In this document: positions 1 to 5,980 of the stretch, piece by piece
Position numbering within the stretch: the stretch's first letter is position 1
Layout of the letters: every line of letters begins with the position of its first letter
Source: Opitutaceae bacterium
GTDB lineage: Bacteria > Verrucomicrobiota > Verrucomicrobiia > Opitutales > Opitutaceae
Direction: 5' to 3'
NCBI GenBank assembly: GCA_029979145.1
Contig: JAPOIC010000125.1
Span: forward strand, 1-6,277
DNA: 6,277 nt
Translations under genes and position numbers: made by a program
The notes under the pieces: generated by a model
What the model was told of the DNA's origin: nothing
Database searches by the model: none
What the model saw: only the letters and a program-made list of their open reading frames with translations

Positions 1-1
1 A

Positions 2-217
2 ATTGAAGGCATCGCCGAGAACACCCAGCGCCGTCGGCTCAGCGTCAAGCCCGGCCTGACCTGTCTCTGGCAAATCCGCGGTCGCAACGAAATCACCAGC
101 TTCGACGACTGGGTGCAACTCGACTTCCAATACATCGACTAGTGGTCTCTGTGGCTCGACCTCAAGATTCTCGTCGCCACGCTGCCCGTCCCGATCTTCG
201 GCCGCGGCGGCCGATAA
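2..217 (+). pseudogene. C-terminal end of a bacterial sugar transferase, interrupted by an in-frame TAG (5' end outside the window)
   Basis: The frame starting at base 2 encodes the end of a membrane-associated sugar-1-phosphate transferase (WcaJ/PssY/EpsL type). This family loads the first sugar phosphate onto undecaprenyl phosphate at the inner membrane to start polysaccharide synthesis. Visible family signatures are SVKPGLTCLWQIRGRNE, then a DWVQLDFQYID stretch, and after the stop WSLWLDLKIL followed by a tail ending FGRGGR. A TAG at 140-142 lies between YID and WSLW, where the family has a sense codon, and the same frame continues cleanly to a TAA at 215-217. As read, the protein loses its last 24 residues. 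The TAG could be a real nonsense mutation or a sequencing error. Recoding is unlikely because four other genes in this window end in TAG. The family assignment is firm; the precise sugar is unknown. Confidence 0.85.
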
Positions 218-228
218 GCCCAATCAGG

Positions 229-301
229 GTTAACACGGAGGGCCCAGAGCACACAGAGTTCAGAGCTATACCTCTGCGACCTCCGCGTTCTCTGTGTTAA
301 C
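229..301. repeat. Large imperfect inverted repeat between convergent genes; possible bidirectional terminator and dispersed repeat
   Basis: The arms at 229-258 and 272-301 are reverse complements at 22 of 30 positions, with a 13-base loop. The outermost 8 bases are perfect (GTTAACAC and GTGTTAAC). The arms are built from short purine-rich units such as ACACAGAG and ACGGAG. The element fills most of the 94-base gap between the sugar transferase (+) and the fusion gene (-). That position would suit a terminator for both, although there is no T-tract of the classical kind. I recall similar ACAGAG-rich palindromes scattered through Verrucomicrobia and Planctomycetes genomes. The inverted symmetry is seen directly; the terminator role and repeat family are inferred. 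Confidence 0.7.
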
Positions 302-311
302 AATCTTCGTC

Positions 312-1400
312 CTACATACCCGATTGGACATACGGCTCGATCGCGCGGAACCCAGGCTGGCTGCACAGCCGATCGCGCACCACCGCTGACTCGCACAGGT
401 AAAGCGCGTAGCCGCCGAAACCGCCGCCACAGTATTTCCGCGCGAGCACGCCGGCGCCACCGTCAGGCAACGCCTCCATCGCCTCGCCAATTTGCACCTG
501 ATACGAACCGTCGACCGCCCGGGCCAAGCCCGTGAGATCAGACGCCCACACCGCATCGCGCGCCATGCGACCGGCGGCTGAAATTCCATCATAGTCGCGT
601 AGCTTTGCCACCACGCCGGGCGTATGATGCGATTGGCCGGTCCAAAACAAAGCCATGCGTCCACGCAAAAAGTCCGCGTTGTGCTTTAGCTCCAAGACCG
701 GCCGGGCACCACTGCGCCATACACACAGGCCGGTTTCTGCGATCACGGCGGGATCCTGCCAGCCCACACCCAGATCGAGTTCGGCATCCACGCCATTCTT
801 GCCGTTGAGCAAGGCCCAGGCGCCACTGCCGCCCAAGCCGGCGTTGCGCTCGTAAGGCCAGGCGCGCAGCGAAACGGTCGGCGAGATGGCGCAATTCACG
901 ACATACGCTCCCTCCCGCGCAAATTTCGGCACGTCCAGCCAGCCGCCGGCAAAATCCACTCGCAATGGCGCTTCTTGCGGGGCCCGGATGTAACGGACGA
1001 TCTCGGTCGTGGAGATCGGCGGAAACTCCGGCGGGGTTTTTGGCAAAACGACATACTCGGCGCCCACCTCGGCGCAAAGCGCGCGCTTCAGCGGACCGTA
1101 TTTGTCGTCCTCCGTCACCGCCAGCACGGCGGGTCGGATCCGGAGAAAATGCTCGCGAAAATCAATGCCCTCGTCGAGTCCCTCGCCCACGACCACCTCG
1201 TCAACGCAGCGCAGATTCGCCAGCAAGGCGCGCTTGTGTTCGTCCGGCAGAGAACTCTTGCGATGTTTGTGAATCCACAGCACTTCCGCCGACGCAAAAC
1301 AGACCGTCAGAAAATCCCCCAAGGCCCGGGCCTCACGGAAAAACTGAATGTGGCCCGCATGGATGATGTCGTAGCAGCCGGAGACGAAAATCTTGCGCAT
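312..1400 (-). CDS. Fused RfaE2/TagD-like nucleotidyltransferase and compact GHMP sugar kinase
   Basis: This 362-residue protein has two domains. Residues 1-140 are a cytidylyltransferase-like fold with GCYD (8-11), the HAGH nucleotide-binding motif (14-17), a conserved CVDEVV segment (65-70) and the closing ISTTEIV motif (129-135). Residues ~145-362 look like a GHMP kinase, with LRVDFAGGWLDVP (146-158), the phosphate loop GLGGSGA (188-194), GWQDP with a likely catalytic Asp216, and GGGFGG (325-330). Kinase motif 1 resembles that of L-fucokinase/FKP and HddA heptose kinases. By analogy with FKP and HldE, it probably phosphorylates a sugar and then transfers a nucleotide to it; the substrate and nucleotide are unknown. 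The kinase domain is much shorter than usual. The ATG at 1398-1400 is preferred because it directly precedes the fold's first strand; an upstream TTG at 1470-1472 would add 24 unconserved residues and overlap polX. No strong ribosome-binding site is visible. The gene follows polX by 55 bases and ends in TAG. Confidence 0.8.
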   Translation of the reverse strand: MRKIFVSGCYDIIHAGHIQFFREARALGDFLTVCFASAEVLWIHKHRKSSLPDEHKRALLANLRCVDEVVVGEGLDEGIDFREHFLRIRPAVLAVTEDDKYGPLKRALCAEVGAEYVVLPKTPPEFPPISTTEIVRYIRAPQEAPLRVDFAGGWLDVPKFAREGAYVVNCAISPTVSLRAWPYERNAGLGGSGAWALLNGKNGVDAELDLGVGWQDPAVIAETGLCVWRSGARPVLELKHNADFLRGRMALFWTGQSHHTPGVVAKLRDYDGISAAGRMARDAVWASDLTGLARAVDGSYQVQIGEAMEALPDGGAGVLARKYCGGGFGGYALYLCESAVVRDRLCSQPGFRAIEPYVQSGM

Positions 1401-1455
1401 AGGGTTGGTCGTCGGAGTCCTGAGTCCATGGGCCTTACGCCTGAGCGCAAACCCA

Positions 1456-3216
1456 TTATTTTCGCTCGGCAAACCAGCGATTCACACCCGCCAAGTTCCG
1501 CGTATTCAACACATGATCCTTCACCAACCAGCCCTTGCGTGCCGAGTTCACACCGGCTGCGACGTGGCGGAGGCCGTCCGTCTCGTGAGCGTCCGGGTTG
1601 ATTGCGCAGAGCAGCCCCTTGTCCGCAGCCTTGCGCCACAGGCGCCAATCCATGTCGAGCCGCCACGGGCTGGCGTTGAGCTCGATGATGACTTTGTTCG
1701 CGATGGCGGCGTCGATCACCTTCGAGGCGTTCACCTGATAGGGTTCGCGGCGCAACAGCAGCCGGCCGGTCAGATGGCCCAGCATGGTCACATGCGGTGA
1801 CTCGATCGCGCGGATGAGTCGCAGCGTCATCGTGTCCTCGTCCTGGGTCATCGCATTGTGCACGGAAGCCACGACGTAGTCCAAGGTCGCCAGCACGTCG
1901 TCCGCGTAGTCCAACCGTCCGTCGGTCAAGATATCGCACTCCACACCGCTGAAGACGTGCACGCGGTGCTCCTTTGTGGCGTTCAGCTTGGCGATGGCTT
2001 CCACTTGGGCGGCGAGCTGCTCTTCGTTGAGGCCGTTGGCTTGGAAACTTGATTTCGAGTGATCCGCAATGCCGAGATAGCTCCAACCCAATTCGTCTGC
2101 CGCGGTCGCCATTTCGGCGAGCGTGTTCCGCCCGTCGGATTCATTCGTGTGGTTGTGAAACGCGCCCTGCAGGTCGGCCAAGGTAACCAGCTCCGGCAGG
2201 TCGCCCTGCTCCGCCGCTTCGATCTCTCCGACGTTCTCGCGCAGCTCCGGCGGGATGAACTTCAGCCCCAGCGCCTTGAAGAGATCCGCCTCGGAATCGG
2301 CCGGCGTGCGCAGCTCGCGGTTTTCCGCCTTCGCTTTTGCCGTTCCCTCCCCTTCCGCGGGCACGAGGCCCCACTCACTCAAGCTTAGGCCGCGGGCCAG
2401 TGCCCGCTGCCGCATAGCCACATTGTGGTCCTTCGACCCCGTGAAGTGATGCAAGGCGAAGACAAACTGATCCGTCGGCACGATCCGCAGGTCCGCCTGC
2501 AGGCCGCCGGCAAACCGCACGCTCGCCTTGGTTTCGCCCTGCGCCGTTACTTCCTGGACATTCCGCTGCCCGACAAACCACTCCACCACCGGGGCAAAAT
2601 CTTCGGCGGCGACGAGAAAATCCAAATCGCCGATCGTCTCCATGCCGCGGCGCAAGCTGCCCGCCGCTTCCGCCCGCTCCACTTGAGGCAAGGCCCGCAG
2701 GCCGGCGAGAATTGGTTGCGCGACCTCATTCGCCTCCCACCACAGGTGGCGCTTGCCGTAGGCCTCGCGGTGCCTGATGCCGGCGAGTATCTTCTCCTGC
2801 GACTTCGCCCCAAATCCGTCGAGTTCCGCCACCCGGTTCTCCTCGCAGGCCTTGGTCAGGCTCGCGATGTCGGTCACGCCCAGCTTGTCGTGCAGCGCCT
2901 TGACCTTCTTTGGCCCCATCCCGGGAATATCGAGCAATTCCCCCAGCCCCGGCTCAATCGAAGCGCGCAGCTTTTCCAGAAAGCCCAGCTTTCCGGTCTC
3001 GTGCAGTTCGGTGATCTTCTGCGCCAGCGCCTCGCCAATGCCCTTGACCGAATCCAGTTCGCCGGCGGCCACCAAGCGGGTCAATTCGGACTCCTCTATG
3101 GATTCCAAGACCCGGGCTCCGGTCTGATAGGCGCGAATCTTAAACGGGTTCTCGCCCTTCAAATCTAACAACACGCCGATCTCGTTCAGCAGGTCGGCTA
3201 TCTCGTTCTTGGTCAT
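1456..3216 (-). CDS. polX: DNA polymerase/3'-5' exonuclease PolX
   Basis: This 586-residue protein matches the usual length and order of bacterial PolX, a family X repair polymerase that fills gaps in base excision repair and trims 3' ends. Residues 1-150 form the 8-kDa-like region with three helix-hairpin-helix motifs (VKGIGEA near 57, IPGMGPKKV near 97, LDGFGAKSQ near 132). The nucleotidyltransferase palm has GSLRRG (186-191), GDLDF with Asp197 and Asp199, and the third metal ligand Asp242 in ADLRIV. The C-terminal PHP exonuclease begins near 346 and keeps its metal-binding residues: HNH (354-356), Asp361, IADHS with His386, Glu426, SVH with His453, GHLTGR with His481, and DAH (542-544). 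Both activities therefore look intact. The family usually has HPTGR where this protein has HLTGR, a mild variant. The ATG at 3214-3216 gives the family-typical MTKNEIADLL start; a longer frame to 3282 adds unconserved residues. It may be cotranscribed with the downstream fusion gene. Confidence 0.96.
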   Translation of the reverse strand: MTKNEIADLLNEIGVLLDLKGENPFKIRAYQTGARVLESIEESELTRLVAAGELDSVKGIGEALAQKITELHETGKLGFLEKLRASIEPGLGELLDIPGMGPKKVKALHDKLGVTDIASLTKACEENRVAELDGFGAKSQEKILAGIRHREAYGKRHLWWEANEVAQPILAGLRALPQVERAEAAGSLRRGMETIGDLDFLVAAEDFAPVVEWFVGQRNVQEVTAQGETKASVRFAGGLQADLRIVPTDQFVFALHHFTGSKDHNVAMRQRALARGLSLSEWGLVPAEGEGTAKAKAENRELRTPADSEADLFKALGLKFIPPELRENVGEIEAAEQGDLPELVTLADLQGAFHNHTNESDGRNTLAEMATAADELGWSYLGIADHSKSSFQANGLNEEQLAAQVEAIAKLNATKEHRVHVFSGVECDILTDGRLDYADDVLATLDYVVASVHNAMTQDEDTMTLRLIRAIESPHVTMLGHLTGRLLLRREPYQVNASKVIDAAIANKVIIELNASPWRLDMDWRLWRKAADKGLLCAINPDAHETDGLRHVAAGVNSARKGWLVKDHVLNTRNLAGVNRWFAERK

Positions 3217-3257
3217 CCCGGGAGCAGACGCCGGACGCGCGACCCACACAAGCCAAA

Positions 3258-3293
3258 GCCGGCGGCTTACCGGATTGTGCACTCGCCGCCGGC
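3258..3293. repeat. 9-bp perfect inverted repeat in the polX/thioesterase divergent intergenic region
   Basis: GCCGGCGGC at 3258-3266 and GCCGCCGGC at 3285-3293 are exact reverse complements separated by 18 bases. The pair sits in the 101-base gap between the divergent starts of polX (3216) and the thioesterase gene (3318), the only place a promoter for either gene could lie within the gap. It could be an operator, a leader hairpin, or chance in GC-rich DNA. I could not find convincing -35/-10 boxes around it. The symmetry is directly visible; any function is speculative. Confidence 0.4.
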
Positions 3294-3317
3294 CCGATTA
3301 ACGGCCAACGTCGCACC

Positions 3318-3725
3318 ATGCCCTTCGTCTACGAACGCACCATCCGCCTCGCCGAGACCGACGCCGCCGGCATCGTGTATTTTGCGAATTACCTTGGGTT
3401 GTGCCATGAAGCCTACGAAGCCGCGCTCGCCGCCGCCGGCCTGCCCGTGCAGTCGTTCCTCGGCGGCGGCGATGTCATCGTGCCGATTTCCCGCAGCTCC
3501 GCGGAATACCTTCGGCCGCTGCAATGCGGCGATGCGGTCCGCATCGCGGTGACTCCTTCGCGTCTTTCCGCAACCAGCTTCGCCATCGACTACGCCGTCA
3601 CGCGCCTGGGCCCGCCGGCCAAGTCGGCCGCGCGGGTGCGCACGGAGCACGTCGTGACTTCCCGGTCCGCCAAGTCTCGCGTCGATCTGCCCCCCGCCCT
3701 AGCGGCTTGGGTGGATGCGGGCTAG
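3318..3725 (+). CDS. menI: 4HBT-family hotdog thioesterase, probable 1,4-dihydroxy-2-naphthoyl-CoA hydrolase
   Basis: This 135-residue protein is a single hotdog domain of the 4-hydroxybenzoyl-CoA thioesterase family at its normal length. The N-terminal signature ETDAAGIVYFANYLGLCHEA carries the catalytic Asp15 and the Tyr/Phe/Asn residues that follow it. It closely resembles the cyanobacterial Slr0204-type DHNA-CoA thioesterase, including the later RPLQCGDAVRI strand. That enzyme hydrolyses DHNA-CoA to DHNA in menaquinone or phylloquinone synthesis. The adjacent menE and menC strongly support this role. A YbgC-like acyl-CoA thioesterase is the main alternative if the gene is considered alone. 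It starts at the ATG at 3318, which gives the family's short MPF-Y start, with no clear ribosome-binding site. It is divergent from polX and convergent with menE; its last 27 bases overlap the proper 3' end of menE. It ends in TAG. Confidence 0.8.
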   Translation: MPFVYERTIRLAETDAAGIVYFANYLGLCHEAYEAALAAAGLPVQSFLGGGDVIVPISRSSAEYLRPLQCGDAVRIAVTPSRLSATSFAIDYAVTRLGPPAKSAARVRTEHVVTSRSAKSRVDLPPALAAWVDAG

Positions 3726-4849
3726 GACCGCGGCGCGCAACGCCGCGCGACCGATTTTGCCCTGCGCATTGCGCGGCCAATCGCCCGCCGCGAACTCCAG
3801 CCAGTGCCGCGGACGTTGATGCCGGGCCGTCGCGCCTCTAAGTCTGCCACCGGCACAGTTGATTCTATTTCCGGATAACACACCGCCATCGCCTCGCCCC
3901 ACTCGGCATCCGGCACCGCGACCACCGCCAAATCGTTCCAACCCGGCCACGCCCGCAAAACCGCCTCGATCTCGCGCAGGCTCACTTTTTCCCCGCCCGT
4001 GATCACCACGTCGTCATCGCGCCCGGCCACGAGCAACCGGCCTTCATCATCAGTGCGCCCAAAGTCCGCCGTCGTCAGCTCACCGCCAAGTTCCTCACCG
4101 CCCAGATATCCCCGCATCAACGACGCTCCGGCAACCACCACGTGGCCATCAGCCGAGACGGACACCCGGCCGTGCGGCATCGCCACCCCGCTGCTGCGAT
4201 CACCGTGCGCAAAATCGCCGGGGCGCTGCGCGACGATCATCGCCGCCGTCTCGGTCATCCCATAACTCAGAACCACCGGAAGGCCGACTGCCGCCGCCGC
4301 GTCCGCCAACTCTGGCCAAACCGGACCGCCGCCTACGAACAGCAGCTTGAGCTGCCGCAACCACGTGACCGCCGCCGGGCCCGCCAGCAGTCGCTGCAAT
4401 TGCGTCGGCACCAAGGAGGCGACCCAAGTCTTGGCCCGATCCAATTCCGGAAACTCCCCCTGCTCCAAGCGTTTCCAATCCCAAGCCAGATGCACGCCGC
4501 CCGTTGCCGCACAGCGCACCCGCGCCATCAGGCCGCTGACGTGCCAAGGCGGCAGAACGTCGACCGCGTTGATTTCGCCGAGCTCAAAGTGCGCTACAAA
4601 TCCACGCACCGCCGCCGACAGCGTCGCCTCATCATGCCGGGCAAACCGCAGTCCGCCACTGCTTCCGCCCGTAGGGATGCAAAGCCAACCCGAGGCGCCC
4701 GGGTCCGCGGGCGGCACTGAGTCGAGAATTTCGACATAGCGCGCGCGTTGCGCATGCGACCAATACGGATCGAACAGCAACCAGCGTCCGGCGTGCACCT
4801 TCGCGACTCCTGTCGCCTGCACCAACGCCTCTAGCTCAGCGCGTTCCAC
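3699..4849 (-). CDS. menE: o-Succinylbenzoate-CoA ligase MenE (short form), with a one-base frameshift near the 3' end
   Basis: This is an AMP-forming acyl-CoA ligase of the ANL superfamily that would convert o-succinylbenzoate to its CoA thioester in menaquinone synthesis. Visible motifs are a P-loop variant PTGGSSGGLR (59-68), PPWHVSG with His103, LFVGGGP (170-176), YGMTE (196-200), and the D-G-G-R-D-D-ITGGEK segment of motifs A7/A8. The opening frame then continues into an Arg-rich tail stopping at 3722. The family's C-terminal subdomain, HQRPRHWLEF to WPRNAQGKIGRAAL with the catalytic-type Lys, lies in a neighbouring frame that stops at 3699. One missing base within about 3824-3836 would join them into 383 residues, normal for short MenE proteins lacking much of the N-terminal subdomain. 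The start is GTG at 4847-4849, fixed by a GGAGG four bases upstream. It overlaps menC by 19 bases, implying translational coupling. The gene is either a recent pseudogene or affected by a sequence error. Confidence 0.88.
3824..3836 (-). other. Inferred one-base deletion (frameshift site) in menE
   Basis: On the minus strand the frame reads DLEAR up to here, after which homology resumes one frame over as ARHQRPRHW. Restoring a single base between the GAG-GCG-CGA codons and the GCC-CGG-CAT codons yields a continuous DLEAR-x-ARHQRPRHW. The whole gene would then be exactly 384 codons including the stop. The sequence here is a GC-rich GGCCC context prone to indel errors. No slippery heptamer typical of programmed -1 frameshifting is present. 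Confidence 0.75.
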
Positions 4850-5874
4850 ACGGCCTCCGGGTTAATCGCTTGCACGTCTTCCCATCGCACAAACGGCGCC
4901 GCGGTCGGGCCCTCGCACTCCGGCCGGTAAAACAACGGCCAGACGCCGAAGCCCAACGCCAGCGACGGCCCGCTCCAGGCAAAAGCCAGCGACAACGCCC
5001 GTTTCGCGCCCACGCCCGTTTCCAACGCACTGGAGAAGACCAGCGGGGTGCCTGCCTTCGCCAACTTGGCCATCGTGCCATCCATATCCGCCAACAACGT
5101 CGGCTTGAGCACGATCACCCCCGGCCACCCCCGCCCCAGCCAGCGATCCACATCCCCATCCGCCACCACCGATTCATCCAAAGCAATCGGCGTCGGAAAA
5201 TCCCCCGCCAACCCCATCAACAAATCCTCTACCCTCTGCCGCAGGGCCGCGCCCAGCGAAGCCCCGGTCCCCGGAGCGAAGCAGGGTTGCTCCACAAACT
5301 CCACCGGCCGCTCCGCGCACCGCGCCAACCACCGCTCCGCCGTGCGTCGATCCCAAGCCCCATTGGCATCCAGCCGCAGCCGGCCACCGCTCGGCAATTC
5401 GCCGCACAGGTCATCCAAAATCGCCAGTTCATCCGCCACATCGCCCACGCCCACCTTCCACTTGAAAACGCGAAATCCCGCCTCCAGCCGCCCGCGGAGC
5501 GCTGGGAGCGCCGGCGTCCCCGCCGGCAACAACGCGGCGACCTGCCGCGGCGCAGGGTTCTGCGGTGTCACGGATTCGGTCCTCGCCGCCACCAACGCAT
5601 TCTTCAGGCAGCGCAGCGCCACCGGCAGGTCGTCCAGCCTCCGCTCGTCAACCCGCTCACCCAAGCTCCCGCAGGCCGCCACAATCTCCTCCACCGTCTC
5701 CGTGCCAAACCAGGGAATCGGCGCCGCCTCGCCGAAGCCCACCCGCCCATTCTCGTCCTCCAAGCGGACGATTACCCCCGTCCGCTCGCTCCACACCCCA
5801 TGGCTCGTCCGCACGGGAGCGCGAAACGGCAGGCGGTAGGGACGAAGGGAAAACTGGTATTCCACGGTCCGCAT
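4831..5874 (-). CDS. menC: o-Succinylbenzoate synthase MenC
   Basis: This 347-residue enolase-superfamily enzyme dehydrates SHCHC to o-succinylbenzoate, the step before MenE. The N-terminal capping domain shows PYRLPFRAPVRTSHG (12-26) and GEAAPIPWFGTET (48-60). The barrel carries the full catalytic set: FKWKVG with Lys138 and Lys140, LDANG with metal ligand Asp169, FVEQP with Glu195, IALDES with Asp233, and VLKP with Lys257. All expected OSBS residues are therefore present and the enzyme looks functional. Related N-acylamino acid racemases share the fold, but the menE neighbour settles the role. The ATG at 5872-5874 gives the family-typical start. The frame stays open to 6006, but that extension is unconserved and would overlap the divergent + strand gene. 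No strong ribosome-binding site is seen. Its last 19 bases overlap the GTG start of menE, and it ends in TAG. Confidence 0.94.
   Translation of the reverse strand: MRTVEYQFSLRPYRLPFRAPVRTSHGVWSERTGVIVRLEDENGRVGFGEAAPIPWFGTETVEEIVAACGSLGERVDERRLDDLPVALRCLKNALVAARTESVTPQNPAPRQVAALLPAGTPALPALRGRLEAGFRVFKWKVGVGDVADELAILDDLCGELPSGGRLRLDANGAWDRRTAERWLARCAERPVEFVEQPCFAPGTGASLGAALRQRVEDLLMGLAGDFPTPIALDESVVADGDVDRWLGRGWPGVIVLKPTLLADMDGTMAKLAKAGTPLVFSSALETGVGAKRALSLAFAWSGPSLALGFGVWPLFYRPECEGPTAAPFVRWEDVQAINPEAVWNALS
4854..4858 (-). promoter_or_regulatory. Shine-Dalgarno GGAGG of menE inside menC
   Basis: The minus strand reads CCGGAGGCCGT immediately before the GTG at 4847-4849, placing GGAGG four bases from the start codon. 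It is the clearest ribosome-binding site in the window. It fixes the menE start within the last codons of menC, which is consistent with coupled translation of the two genes. Confidence 0.75.
5510..5527. repeat. Short REP-like palindrome inside menC
   Basis: GCCGGCG at 5510-5516 and CGCCGGC at 5521-5527 are perfect reverse complements around a TCCC loop, preceded by GCTGGGA. The element encodes menC residues 116-122 (around PAGTPA). I recall very similar GAGCGCCGGCGTCCCCGCCGGC-type elements dispersed in Verrucomicrobia, often appearing in reading frames as AGTPALP-like peptides. MenC homologues also commonly have a PAG-ALPAL segment here, so it may simply be coding sequence of convergent composition. 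Confidence 0.4.
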
Positions 5875-5980
5875 TAGGTCACATGCCGCCACGCCTGCAA
5901 TTTCCGAGTGCCATCTGCGGTCGCTTCGAAGTTTCCGGTTGCACGTCGCAAAAATCGCCTTACTCCGTTCACGGCAACTC

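Noticed and set aside
140..142. TAG read as a sense codon (stop-codon recoding)
   Set aside because: The fusion gene, the thioesterase, menE and menC all end in TAG, so TAG functions as a stop here.
139..396. 85-codon minus-strand frame across the inverted repeat
   Set aside because: Its residues come from the palindromic repeat and the antisense of the sugar transferase; such repeat-derived peptides are common false genes.
975..1601. 208-codon + strand frame across the fusion gene and the polX 3' end
   Set aside because: It overlaps two well-supported minus-strand genes and has no family signature.
2425..3168. 247-codon open frame on the + strand opposite polX
   Set aside because: It is antisense to a complete PolX, and its composition is typical of a GC-rich antisense frame.
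3824..3836. Programmed -1 ribosomal frameshift in menE
   Set aside because: There is no slippery heptamer or obvious stimulatory structure; a missing base is simpler.
4870..5877. Long 335-codon open frame on the + strand opposite menC
   Set aside because: The protein is Arg/Pro/Gln-rich with no recognisable motif, and it lies wholly antisense to a MenC with every catalytic residue conserved. High GC content explains the absence of stops.
5939..5967. Possible sigma-70 promoter for the glycosyltransferase (TTGCAC, then TACTCC)
   Set aside because: The -10 match is poor and the spacing is not optimal, so it is too weak to list as a feature.
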